Source of the DNA: Pyrrhosoma nymphula
Lineage: Eukaryota; Arthropoda; Insecta; Odonata; Coenagrionidae
Assembly: GCA_963573305.1 (NCBI GenBank)
Contig: OY754329.1
Coordinates: 137,503,422 to 137,567,421, forward strand
Length of the DNA: 64,000 nucleotides
Direction of reading: 5' to 3'
Of this stretch, positions 34,364-43,544 are shown one piece after another. The notes beneath the pieces are model-generated. The model was not told the origin of the DNA, made no database searches, and was given only the letters and a program-made list of their open reading frames with translations. Position 1 is the stretch's first letter; each line of letters begins with the position of its first letter. The position numbers and the translations under genes were made by a program.

Positions 34364-35334
34364 CCTGCACTCAGGAGAACATTTATTGTGCCAAAATTGG
34401 CCTGCATCCGGCCACGTCAGATGGAATGGTGGTAACTGTTTACGAAACACATTTTACCGCTGTGTACACACGAATCCACGTAAAGAGACCAAGTCGTGAG
34501 AACGATATGCGTGGGTGACTGCTTTGTATATTAAATGAATCACGTTAAGATCGTATAGGCGACAGTTAGCGTTAATATTAAAACTATGAATTATTTATGT
34601 GACTAGAATAAATTGATCGTCGTCATTGTTGTAATCATGCTTTGAAACGGGTAGCATACTCGCTGTTCATACAGCTGTGCATAATTACTCAGAATAATAT
34701 ATAACAAGACATTTTTGAAAATTATTGTAATGCTCGCTGATTAGTGGAGTCATTAGTAAAAACTTCAACAGCCAAATGCTCTTCTTCATAAAATTTTATA
34801 TCTCTATTCACATACAAATGAAGGCGGTAATGTGCAGAACTTTACTACCAGATCTCTAGAGTTGCTAAACGTGTTCTAATCCTTGAGGTAGTTCGAGTGG
34901 ATTATATAAATTCACTCTAGAATTTTATGAATTTGACTTCATTTTAAAGAAAAAACTCCCATACTTCCAATAATATCAAAATATCAACCCCTTGCGACCT
35001 ACTTTTCGAGAAATATGCCTAAAATAAAAAAATAGAATAAATTACGGCTTTGCGCTCCAGAGGGAAAATATTGAAAAAAAATTAAGAATTTCTAGCATCT
35101 AGATTTCGTCAAAAAACACTAAAGGTGTGTGAGCTTTTATGTTTGCTCAACTATTTATAAAAAATAATGAATTATTCACCGCAGTAATTTTTACAGAATC
35201 CCACAAAAACCTTCTGTTGTGAGAGTTTTCACCGTACGGCGTGAAAAAATAAGCCAAGTTAGAGACTAATGTAGCTATATATATTTAATTACCTAGAATT
35301 TTTATCATATGCTATATTTTTCTGCCAATAATAT
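34364..35334. other. No gene recognised
   Basis: AT-rich sequence without recognisable motifs or repeat partners in the window. Confidence 0.45.
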
Positions 35335-35435
35335 TTTAATAATTATTTTATACATCTTACAGACGCTGAAGTAAAAATATATAATTCGAATATGGCCTCA
35401 ATTATGACTAGGGAACAATATCGTTTAAACTATCT
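35335..35435. repeat. Dispersed repeat E, copy 2
   Basis: CTTACAGACGCTGAAGTAAA, ATATAATTCGAATATG and ATTATGACTAGGGAAC match 23745-23845 in order. An inverted pair GAGCGA...TCGCTC follows at 35442. Type unknown. Confidence 0.6.
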
Positions 35436-36289
35436 CAACAGAGCGAGGCAATCGCTCTAGAATGTATTCTATCGCATTCCAGCAGATGGCATGATATTTT
35501 GTTGTTCATGCGGAGATATTAACCGCTAGGTACATCCCGCGTAAGCTCTGGTGCCAGATATGTCGACATGTGCACAGGGCTTATCAGTTGTTCTCTCGAT
35601 ATGATCTACTGTTTTTTGAGTGGTGCGCACAAATGTTTGATTATTCGAGGTAATGAGGGACGATGCTACCACGGGTAATCAATAACTCCGATAATACAGA
35701 TAAATGAACGATAAATTACGACAAAAATTAAATGTAACCATATTTAGCCGCATTTCAGTCGGTGACTTCGTGAGGATTAATTTATCTGTGAAATTATGGG
35801 AAAATGAAAATCCAAATCATTTCCGAATCTAATATTTGTTTTCCATTCCTGAACGGTCTTGTGCAGCCAAAAGATAAGTATCGATAAATAATAAATGACC
35901 TTTAATCTCAGAATATCTTTGCTTAGCATACTTTCAATTTTTGAAATCTATGAATTTAACCACCTTTATGGCTCAACTATTAAATAAGCAATTACATTTG
36001 TCCCCTACACCTGTTGTTTTATAATTTGCGTTTCGATCACCAATACTACTTATCGGAATATAGATTATCCAATGATATTAACTGGCGTATTATTAGCTAA
36101 TATTGATATAGAATGCATTCAATAATTGAAGCATTACATATCAAAACTTTCGATAGTTTTTTTTATGAAACCGTCCCCAAGACCAATGTATATGTATAGC
36201 ATAATTTTATTTCCGCACTCTCGACCACCGAGTGGTTACGTGTCGGGCGGGGGTGAATTTTTGTTCCATCACCGAAGAGCTCTAGCATA
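35436..36289. other. No gene recognised
   Basis: AT-rich unique sequence up to the start of the older LINE remnant. Confidence 0.45.
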
Positions 36290-36464
36290 AACCTTCAACA
36301 TCTTGTTGTAATTATTCCCTTCTACAGCAGTAGTCATCAATCCGAAGATTTGTCTGCAACAGCTCTCCATTACACTTCTCTCTCTACCAACCGCTTCATT
36401 ACTACATAATTATTTACTTTGACGTCCTTCATGATTTACTTGATGTATTCCATTCTTGGTCTTC
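36290..36464 (-). pseudogene. Older LINE, 3' part (split by insertion)
   Basis: On the minus strand this reads RGRPRMEYIK, a stop, IMKDVKVNNYVVMKRLVERE and a degenerate W-containing tail. GRPR....... followed by KRL..... is the known extreme C-terminus of RTE-type LINE proteins. It is the continuation of the sequence at 39784-40205. When the intervening element and one copy of the 7-bp duplication are removed, the frame reads EINYKSYRGRPRM without interruption. Confidence 0.85.
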
Positions 36465-36471
36465 CTCTATA
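36465..36471. repeat. 7-bp target site duplication, copy 1
   Basis: CTCTATA (TATAGAG on the minus strand) lies directly beyond the 3' end of the RTE insert and is repeated at 39777-39783. Confidence 0.8.
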
Positions 36472-36557
36472 CATTCATTACAGTAATCTACCGGTTAAAG
36501 GTAGGTTGTGATGAAAGTCAGAGAATATCCGACGAACTCTTACAAGTGCCGTGCCCT

Positions 36558-39188
36558 TTATACCTCTAGTATTTCTTTCTTCATCTCAGCATAAGTCCTA
36601 CCTTTCTTCATCCCGTCCATAAAACCGATTCTCTTCCTTCCCCTTCCCCGCTTACCCAACATCCTACCCTCTATCACGGCCTTCAGCAAACCATCGTCCT
36701 TCATTACCCCTTCCAGCCACCTACCCTGTCTTCCCCTAATCTCATCTATAAGTGTCCTCTCCTCGCCCACCATGTCAAGCACTTCCTCATTTGTCTTCCT
36801 TTCCGTCCAACGCACCTTCTCCATCCTCCTCCACACCCACATCTCGAAAGCCTTCAGCCTATTTTCGTCTTCCTTTCTCAAGGTCCATGTTTCCGCCCCA
36901 TACAACGCCACACTCCATATTAAGCTCTTCACTAGCCTCTTTTTTACATCCTTACTTAAGGTCCCCGTCATCAGCTCCCTTCTATTATTGAACGCTTCCT
37001 TCGCTAGCGCTATTCTCCTCCTAATGTCTTTGCTACTATGTCCTGTTTCTTCCAGCGTACTACCCAAGTAATTAAATTGTTCGACTTGCTCCAGTTTGTG
37101 ACTTCCTACTCTTATCACAAGCTTAGCTTTCTTTGTCCTACAGAATCTCATTACTTTTGATTTCCTATTATTTATCTTCATCCCGTATTTCTCACACTGT
37201 TTATCCAGAGCATCTACTAAAGTTTGCAATCCTTTCGATGACCGACTGACCAACGCCTGGTCGTCTGCGAATCTAACCGACTTTATCCACTGGCCTCCTA
37301 CTTTCATTCCCACCTCTAGCTCATCCCATGCCTCTCTTACCATTTCCTCAGCATAGATGTTAAAAAGTAAAGGCGACAACGGGCACCCTTGACGTACCCC
37401 GCGACCTATAACTGCCCACCCTGATTCACCCTCAGCTACCCTTACCTGAGCCCTCTGCTCCATATATAAGTTTCGGATGAGTCTCCTGTCACGCCAATCT
37501 ATTCCTATTTTCCCCAGTATCTGCATTAGTTTCTCCCAGTTTACTCTGTCAAACGCCTTTTCGAAATCTACAAAGCAAGCGAAAACATCCTGATTATGCT
37601 CTATGTTTCTATCTATAAGTGTCCTCATTACTGCAATCGCGTCTCTGGTAGCCCTCCCCTTCCTGAACCCAAATTGGTCATCGCCTAAATAGCACTTTGC
37701 TCTGCCCTCCAACCTTCTGTTTAGTACTCTAAGCAACACTTTTGCCGCGTGCGAAATTAAACTGATTGTTCTGTACTCCTCGCATTCTGAAGCTTTCTTC
37801 TTCTTCGGGATAGGTATTAATACTGTTTTCACGAAATCCTCTGGCCATACTCCTTCCTCGTAGATCCTGCGAATAAGTTCGAAAAACGATTTTCTCCCCT
37901 TACTACCTAGATTCTTCAGGAGCTCCGAAGGTAGGTTATCGGCTCCCACGGCTTTTCTACCCTTCATCTCTCTTAGTGCCCTCTCTATTTCACTCTCAAG
38001 TAACTCTGGTCCGAGGTTATCCTTATCTATTGTTCCTTCGTCCTCTAGATCTAGGCTAAGGGGTCTATTCTCGCTGTCATATAGCTCCTCTACGTATTCT
38101 CTCCATCTTTCTTGAATATCTTCCTGTTCGATTAATATCTTCCCTGTTTTGTCCTTAACCTTTGGTATCGCTTGACCTCTCTTACCACCCGATAACGTTT
38201 TCACCTTGGCGTACAAAGCGCCCACTTCCCCCTCCTCCTGCATCTTTTCCATTTCCTCACATTGTCCCTTCCACCAGTTTTCTTTTGCCCGATTGGTCAC
38301 TCGCCTGAGTTTAATATTCAATTCCTTGTACTTCCTCTTGCCTACGTCGGTGTTCACGTTTTTCCATATCCTTCTCTCCTCCATTTTCTTTATCATTTCA
38401 TCTGTAACCCACTGCTTCTTAACCCTCTTCTTTTCCACCGTTCCTATTGTTTTCTCTGCCGCTGCTGCGATGCCTGTTTTTATAACTTCCCATCTTTTCT
38501 CTATGGTTCCCATCCGCTTCTCTTCACCTATGTTCTTTTCTACTAGCTCTTGGTATTCCCTCCTTTTCAACCCTTTCAATGCTTCAAGGTTCCACCGCTT
38601 TATCTTCCTACCTTTACAAAGCCTTTTGAATCTAACTTCACACTTCATCATCACCAAGTTATGATCCGAGTCCGCATCCGCCCCTGGATAGCTACGAGAG
38701 TTTTTTACACTGTTTCTAAATCTCTGCCTTACCATTATATAATCAATTTGGTATCTCCCAGTATCACCCGGCATTTTCCATGTGTACCTACGCCTGGGGT
38801 GATGTTTAAACCAAGTGTTTGTCACTACTAATTTATTTCTTCTACAAAATTCAACTGCCTTTTCACCGCGATCATTTCTTCTTCCTAGCCCAAACCCTAA
38901 TCCGTCCCTCCCTTCCCCCACCACCGCATTCCAGTCACCCATCACTATCAGGTTTTTCTTTCCCGGAACTTCTCTAATTATTTCTTCTACTTGCTCGTAC
39001 ACCTCTTCCACCTCTTCCTCCCTATAGTTGCTCGTAGGCATGTATACCTGGACCAGTACGAAATTCGTCGGACGTGCTTTTATTTCTACCTCTAGTATCC
39101 TGTCGCTCACCTGTTCAATGTTTACCACCCTCAGTCCCAACTTTGTGTTTAGTACCATGCCTACCCCGTTGACTCTCATCCCCCCCAC
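36558..39188 (-). CDS. Endonuclease/reverse transcriptase of the RTE-type LINE (main open frame)
   Basis: This 876-residue frame nicks target DNA and copies the element's RNA by target-primed reverse transcription. Visible motifs in order: endonuclease GDWNAVVG (84-91), QIDYIMV (147-153) and SDHN with the catalytic His (174-177); linker; RT region EYRTISLISHAAKVLLRVLN (471-490), FVDFEKAFDRVNW with the first catalytic Asp (539-551), GVRQGCPLSPLLF (597-609), FADD with the catalytic Asp pair (640-643), NYLGS (706-710); C-terminal YGAETWTL and GKRGRGRKR. No stop interrupts it. Its nominal start at 39188 is a GTG and is not biological, because the endonuclease N-terminus lies in another frame upstream (39597-39189), joined through the C run at 39180-39186. 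The combined length of about 1,010 residues is normal for RTE elements. Confidence 0.92.
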   Translation of the reverse strand: MGGMRVNGVGMVLNTKLGLRVVNIEQVSDRILEVEIKARPTNFVLVQVYMPTSNYREEEVEEVYEQVEEIIREVPGKKNLIVMGDWNAVVGEGRDGLGFGLGRRNDRGEKAVEFCRRNKLVVTNTWFKHHPRRRYTWKMPGDTGRYQIDYIMVRQRFRNSVKNSRSYPGADADSDHNLVMMKCEVRFKRLCKGRKIKRWNLEALKGLKRREYQELVEKNIGEEKRMGTIEKRWEVIKTGIAAAAEKTIGTVEKKRVKKQWVTDEMIKKMEERRIWKNVNTDVGKRKYKELNIKLRRVTNRAKENWWKGQCEEMEKMQEEGEVGALYAKVKTLSGGKRGQAIPKVKDKTGKILIEQEDIQERWREYVEELYDSENRPLSLDLEDEGTIDKDNLGPELLESEIERALREMKGRKAVGADNLPSELLKNLGSKGRKSFFELIRRIYEEGVWPEDFVKTVLIPIPKKKKASECEEYRTISLISHAAKVLLRVLNRRLEGRAKCYLGDDQFGFRKGRATRDAIAVMRTLIDRNIEHNQDVFACFVDFEKAFDRVNWEKLMQILGKIGIDWRDRRLIRNLYMEQRAQVRVAEGESGWAVIGRGVRQGCPLSPLLFNIYAEEMVREAWDELEVGMKVGGQWIKSVRFADDQALVSRSSKGLQTLVDALDKQCEKYGMKINNRKSKVMRFCRTKKAKLVIRVGSHKLEQVEQFNYLGSTLEETGHSSKDIRRRIALAKEAFNNRRELMTGTLSKDVKKRLVKSLIWSVALYGAETWTLRKEDENRLKAFEMWVWRRMEKVRWTERKTNEEVLDMVGEERTLIDEIRGRQGRWLEGVMKDDGLLKAVIEGRMLGKRGRGRKRIGFMDGMKKGRTYAEMKKEILEV

Positions 39189-39597
39189 TATAGATTACCC
39201 TGTAGCTATCACCCCAATAGTCCCCGCTATCCTTCCATCTCACCTCGCACAATCCCAAAACATCTATTTTTCCTTTTTCCATTTCCTGCTTAATATTTTC
39301 AAGCTTCCCGGCCCTCATCATAGTCCTTACGTTCCAAGTGCCTATTTTTATCACTGATTTCCTCCTCCTCTTCCTCTTTTTCTTCTTCTTCTCCCTCCTA
39401 TCCCTTGTATCCGTCGATGATGATGCTGCTGTGCAAGGATTTCGTATGTTGACGACCGCGGAGGCCTTGCCTCCCCCGCTTCCGGGCACGACACCCGCCC
39501 TAGTGGGCGGCGTCCCGTAGTTGCCAGGAATCAATTCTCTTTGAATGACTTTCATGTTCTGGGAGGAGATAGTTGAGAGGTATTCCACGCGACTCAA
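39189..39597 (-). pseudogene. N-terminal part of the RTE endonuclease, out of frame
   Basis: The minus-strand frame from 39597 encodes a Lys/Arg-rich stretch (residues 66-80), then KIGTWNVRT (84-92, with the catalytic Asn), DVLGLCEVRW (112-121, with the catalytic Glu) and VIYSGG. These are the first endonuclease motifs missing from the main frame. After the GG pair the frame runs out of register (tail ESQRGRHG), while the main frame continues with MRVNGVGM. A single-base length difference in the seven-base homopolymer separates the two. It could be a true mutation or an assembly error. The start may be any of several Met codons. Confidence 0.8.
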
Positions 39598-39624
39598 CGG
39601 TATTTTTAACGTGACACCATCACG

Positions 39625-39775
39625 GAACTACCTTTCGTCTGGCTCCTACCCTTCGACCTATCTGGCATGGGTGACCCTACCAGGAGCAATGTACTTGCTC
39701 CTGCCAGTCCAGCTCTAGGGGTCATTGGAACTCACAAGCCCTTCCACCACGTCAAGGTCGTAGTTCAAGGAAAGG
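39625..39775 (-). ncRNA. HDV-like self-cleaving ribozyme at the LINE 5' end
   Basis: The 5' end of the element folds into the nested double-pseudoknot order of HDV-like ribozymes. P1 is CCTTTCC (39775-39769) with GGAAGGG (39745-39739), 7 bp with one G-T. P2 is GAACTAC (39766-39760) with GTAGTTC (39631-39625), 7 bp. P3 is ACC (39758-39756) with GGT (39748-39746), closing a seven-base loop. P4 is a large structured insertion including the perfect 9-bp stem CAGGAGCAA/TTGCTCCTG (39703-39681) inside TGACCC/GGGTCA. The joining strand before P2 contains CGAA (39637-39634), matching the catalytic C-N-R-A pattern. HDV-like ribozymes are known at the 5' ends of R2, L1Tc and RTE elements, where they free the RNA's 5' end. 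The first base being C or A rather than G is atypical. Activity is not shown. Confidence 0.78.
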
Positions 39776-39776
39776 T

Positions 39777-39783
39777 CTCTATA
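39777..39783. repeat. 7-bp target site duplication, copy 2
   Basis: CTCTATA, identical to 36465-36471, borders the 5' end of the RTE insert. Adjacent bases differ, so the duplication is exactly seven. Confidence 0.8.
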
Positions 39784-40205
39784 ACTCTTATAATTTATTT
39801 CTCCTTACAATATCGTTTTCATTTGGCTGATGTATCGTAAAATGTGTCCAATAAATTTGTATCTCCTACGCAGATTTTTAATTATGCTTCTTGTTCTCCA
39901 GCTCTTCGTAAGAATTTTTCGTTAGTGACTCTCTCCATCCACTTAACATTCATCATTCTTCGGTAACACCACGTCTCCATTGCTTCTATTCTCCTTAGCT
40001 CTGCTGCTGTTATTGTCCAGGCTTCACTACCATATAAAAGAATATTCGAAATATGTTTTAATAAAGTGCTTCCTAACTTCCAGGCTTGTGTTACTAGCTG
40101 TCAGCTGACTCCTACTATGGTAGAATGCCTTATTTGCTTGGGCTATTCTGCTCACAATGTCTTTCTTGCTTCTTCCATCCCTGGTGATCCTGCTTCCCAG
40201 TCAAC
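39784..40205 (-). pseudogene. Older LINE, RT C-terminal part (split by insertion)
   Basis: The minus strand reads GSRITRDGRSKKDIVSRIAQ, ANKAFYHSRSQLT and KHFIKTYF, then in a shifted frame ILLYGSEAWTITAAELRRIE, AMETWCYRRMMNVKWMERV and FLRRAGEQEA. After another shift it reads IKNLRRRYKFIGHILRY and ends GEINYKSY at the insertion point. This is the post-RT region of an RTE-type LINE of a different family from the insert. Frameshifts and a stop show that it was already decayed or has decayed since. It continues at 36464-36290. Confidence 0.85.
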
Positions 40206-41190
40206 AAAATTGTAAGCTTAGTGCGTTTTATGTGAAAATATTCTTCTTAATGGTGGATTAAGCAGCGAATACTCCCATTTTTATTTTGGCTTAACGTGCA
40301 GCGTATGGTGTAACCACATGTATCTGTTCCCCCACATGAAATCATTGCCACCCTCTTCTCCTCATCAGAAACTTAAAACTCACGCCTGATAGTGTTCCTT
40401 CCTAATCATCTAATCAAGGCATGACTGCCTATCCGTTAACCTCTTCCGGCGCAAAACGTCAGTTCCAACATTCTCTTCTCTCTCGCCGCTAACCTGCGAT
40501 GATGTCGAGAACGGTTCCTTGATTTCTCCTCGGCTTCGCTCTGAAAGCCTCTCTGCCCCACCCCTTACTCGAGATATTGTGGGGGAGGAAGCGTTGATGT
40601 GATGGAGGTGGTGAGTGATTGAAGTTAAGACGATGGGCGTCTCTTGAAGATGGATGACTGTCCCCGCCTTGCGAGAGAGTGGCAATCACCACCAGACTCC
40701 CTTGTCTCTTATTTCTCCTCATATCACACGCAATTAGCACCAAGAAATGTCATTTCCCAAGCTCACTTTCCCTCCTCGACCGATCTCTTCCCTTTAACAT
40801 CCAAGCATTTGACACGAGTTTCCATACAACTCGCACACATTAACCACTTTCATGTGGACTGAAATTGAAATCGTATGAGAATCTTGCTGGGGATTTTACA
40901 ATAATTTTACCGGAGGAGGCTCTATTTTCTCTCCGAGTGTAGTTTGCAATGGACGAATAGACTATTTCCAATACTACATTAGTGATTGCAGTTCGAAAAA
41001 CATCCACTTTTCGCTCCGTCCTGTTTGGGGATGTAAATCTCGTTGAAGTAAGCAATATATATTATATTACCATTTATTTACAGGTTGTACTGTTAATACG
41101 CATCTGCCGGGTGGCAAAGAAATAACAGAGAACTTAAACAATATGCATGCAGTGACATATTTAATTACACTTGAAGGATTAATTTTGTGT
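40206..41190. other. No gene recognised
   Basis: Mixed sequence with antisense-overlapping short open frames at 40410-40862 and no motifs. The upstream part of the split LINE was not recognisable beyond about 40205. Confidence 0.4.
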
Positions 41191-41194
41191 TAGG

Positions 41195-41480
41195 TGTTTT
41201 AAGCATTTACTGTTAAAAGAATGTAGAGATTTAGGAGAGAGCTCAAAAGTTTCATCAGGCAGCCGGTGCCAATTATTTATACACTTATGAAGAAATGAGT
41301 ACTTGGCAGCGCTGTTCATTTGAGTTCTTAATTTTTATTTTATAAGATTTATGAAGTCTGTCAATATAATCTGGATTCACCATTCCCTCTTTTAATTTCT
41401 TCCATCCTTTGTCTCCTGAGACAATCATATATCCTGCGCCGAGTCTGTTTTGTTTCCTTCTCCTTTCAAGTGAGTCCCAT
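41195..41480 (-). pseudogene. CR1/L2-like LINE C-terminal fragment
   Basis: On the minus strand, RRRKQNRLGAGYMIVSGDKG runs into NPDYIDRLHKSYK and QRCQVLISS. After a frameshift it continues as FLHKCINNWHRLPDETFE and SLHSFNSKCLKH. The ending F..R.....W..LP......S...F...L is the standard C-terminus of CR1/L2/Jockey-group LINEs. The copy is 5' truncated and dead. The clade is inferred from the tail only. Confidence 0.7.
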
Positions 41481-41717
41481 CCTCATATCTGAAATCGATT
41501 TTCTTACAGTTTAATCAAAGAGGCCAACGAGATCCGGCTGGAAAAAAGAAATTTTGACCGAGACTCGGGTTTTCAATTAAGTAGCATCATAAATTGCATG
41601 AAAAAAGTAAGGAAAGACGAGAGAATCAGTGAACGGTCAATCAGGCAAACGAACCAATCAGGAGTCACCTGATCCGGATTGTTGAATATAAATTTAACCA
41701 AACCCCCAAATGGTTTA

Positions 41718-42048
41718 AAAAGCAGCATTATTTATTCCATTTTTTTGCCTTGAATGTGACAAAATATGCATAGGACAAACTTCACAGTATCTTAAAAATA
41801 GAATTAACAATCAGCATTATTAATTAAAACCAATTCTGGGACCTGTGCTATAGCTAACCATGCTCTAGAAAATAATCACAATTTCAAATAAATTCAACAG
41901 ATTCAAGTTTAAGGAAGCTAAACCTATAGATTTTGAATCGAACCTTCAGAAGAGGTTATTCAAAGAAATGGTCCACATCATAAAAACTCCTTCAGTTTGT
42001 AACCATAGATCGGATATACAGAATTTAAGCAAAATCTATCATAATTAA
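41718..42048 (+). pseudogene. Penelope-like element, GIY-YIG endonuclease end
   Basis: The plus strand encodes CLECDKICIGQTSQYLKNRI. This is the zinc-ligand-plus-YIG-type motif of Penelope-like retroelement endonucleases (here CIGQT), seen in the family as C..C...YIGQT...L..R. After a stop, GTCAIANHALENNHNFK follows. In another frame EAKPIDFESNLQKRLFKEMV, HIIKTPSVCNHRSD and IQNLSKIYHN end at a TAA (42046-42048), the usual C-terminus. Frameshifts make it a pseudogene. It is followed 420 bp downstream by a hammerhead-like motif, as expected for the terminal repeat of such elements. Confidence 0.8.
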
Positions 42049-42464
42049 GTATGATGATGATGAGTAAATGATCTCCCATTAAGTAAAGTTTTTTTCTTCT
42101 ATGTATTATGTAGTGTTCTCCAGAATTTCAATATGAATATGTTTTTTAAATTCGTAAAATATGTAATATACATTCGAAATTTGAAGTGACGATGTATGTA
42201 ATTGTTAATTTCATGCTTTATACTATTCATTTTAAATATTTCTATTTGTTTTCACTTATTATATTTTTTAAACAAAATTTTAGCTTGTTTTTCCATTTTG
42301 GTTTTGTTTTTTATGTTGATTTTGTTACTAAGAGGAAGAGTTTGTTTTTGTGTTACCATTGTCGCAGCAAGGATGCTAATCCTTTGAGGTACTAAATTTA
42401 TGATTGAAAACTTTTTTATTTTGGTAGTATTATAATTATTACCAACTGTATTCCTTGCATTGTA
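42049..42464. other. Probable 3' non-coding part of the Penelope-like copy
   Basis: AT-rich sequence without motifs, between the end of the GIY-YIG reading frame and the hammerhead-like motif. The open frames inside it show only hydrophobic low-complexity translation. Confidence 0.4.
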
Positions 42465-42498
42465 CTGAAGAAGCCTTAGTAAAAAGGCGAAACGTTGG
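42465..42498 (+). ncRNA. Hammerhead-like motif (PLE terminal repeat)
   Basis: CTGAAGA, a GCC...GGC stem and GAAACGTTGG follow in order. The boxes match the hammerhead core (CTGANGA and GAAA). One unpaired base lies between the first box and stem II. Penelope-like terminal repeats are known to carry minimal hammerheads. The non-canonical register suggests weak or lost activity. Confidence 0.5.
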
Positions 42499-42610
42499 TG
42501 AAAAAAGTAAGTTGAGTTTCTTAAAAAAGACACGACCAAACCTCCATAAATTAACCAATCTATAAAATATAAATAACGACCAAATTTGACTCATGTGGCA
42601 TTAAGAAGCC

Positions 42611-42648
42611 CTGATATTGACGAAAAAGTCGTTCATCGAAACGTCGGC
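42611..42648 (+). ncRNA. Degenerate hammerhead-like motif
   Basis: CTGATATTGACG, a GAC...GTC stem and CATCGAAACGTCGG follow in order. The first box departs from CTGANGA, so the motif is probably inactive. It lies 110 bp beyond a better copy and may be part of a second PLE terminal repeat. Confidence 0.35.
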
Positions 42649-42875
42649 AGATATGAAGCCTATTACATGGAGAAATACCCAGGAAACATTCATATATTCG
42701 GTCTATATATGTTTACTCAGCACCAATCAATCCTGTCTCCCGCACACCCATGCAATACCGTGACCAATGAGGTAGTCCTCCTTCCCGTCTCTTTGTTATC
42801 AAATACAAGCACAGCTTCGTAGGATGGTGGATATAAATCTGCAAAATATTGCAACTGCAAGGATACATTCAAAGA

Positions 42876-43200
42876 AATTCAAAGAACTGCGGAACTAGCC
42901 GTGCAGTAACTTTAACGGAGTCACCCGCTAGTGGTCACACAATTGTGTAAAATTCACAGTGAAATAATCATTCGCCTGGACTGGGATTCGAACCCCTCGT
43001 GGAAAGTAGCGCTTAGCGTTCGCACACGGGTACTTTGGCATTATATGCACGGTACCTGTGAAGACATCTCGCTCCTTAAAGCCTCCATAAAATTCACAGT
43101 GAGAGATGACGCCTGGGTAGCTTAACTGGTAGAGCACTCGGCGCGAAATCGGGAATCCCAGTCCAGGCGAATGATTTTTTCACTGTGAATTTCACAGAAT
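42876..43200. repeat. Composite SINE: repeat F plus two opposed tRNA-like modules
   Basis: Repeat F (TTCAAAGAACTGCGGAACTA onward, 42874-42921) is followed by an inverted partial tRNA-like T-arm (GCCTGGACTGGGATTCGAAC, 42974) and a linker (43010-43095). A forward tRNA-like unit (GCCTGGGTAGCTTAACTGG ... CCAGTCCAGGC, 43111-43170) lacks about 11 bases of the T-arm. Both outer flanks carry AAATTCACAGTGA or its complement, so the middle is a foldback. The linker is shared, inverted, with 49795-49905. A further diverged tRNA-like box (TGGTGTTCGAATCG) lies at 43238. Confidence 0.65.
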
Positions 43201-43544
43201 AGCAAGGATAGCTCACCTTAGCTGGCACGTGGAGATCTGGTGTTCGAATCGTGTCAGTCGCGGTAAAATCGTTTGACAATTTTTTTTAGTAACGTAATCG
43301 TTATATTCGGTATTTTCCACCTCAACGTAACTAGTCGAACAATGCTAAAATTTATCCATTGAAACGTAAACGAGCTATTTTTGTTATTTGTCGTCATATC
43401 GTGGATGATAGATTGCGGCTTTCAGAGTCATGTCGCTCGAAAAGACTCCCAAGACAAATTTGAATGCGAGCTGGACCGGACGTTTTCTCACACGAGCTTC
43501 GCATGGAAACTAGCCTCGTAGGTATATCGGAAATCTATGGGAGC
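43201..43544. other. tRNA-like remnant and unique sequence
   Basis: TAGCTCACCTTAGCTGGCAC at 43208 with TGGTGTTCGAATCGTGTCAG at 43238 looks like a third, decayed tRNA-derived copy. The remainder to 43544 is featureless. Confidence 0.4.

Larger units (their letters stand above)
36472..39776 (-). mobile_element. Nearly intact RTE-type LINE retrotransposon
   Basis: A full-length element runs on the minus strand. The 5' end at 39776/39775 carries an HDV-like ribozyme fold. An apurinic-endonuclease plus reverse-transcriptase protein follows (39597-36558), then a short 3' UTR of about 86 bp ending TTACTGTAATGAATG. A compact 3' UTR, endonuclease plus RT in one protein, and a short target duplication all fit the RTE clade. 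The 7-bp duplication and the in-frame repair of the host LINE fix both ends. The only obvious coding lesion is a one-base length change in a homopolymer at 39180-39186. Decayed relatives lie at 16650-16990 and 58015-58560. Confidence 0.88.

Noticed and set aside
36752..37071. Plus-strand open frames opposite the RTE protein
   Set aside because: They are antisense shadows of the minus-strand reverse transcriptase and have only low-complexity Ser/Pro/Leu content. The same applies to 38206-39357 plus.
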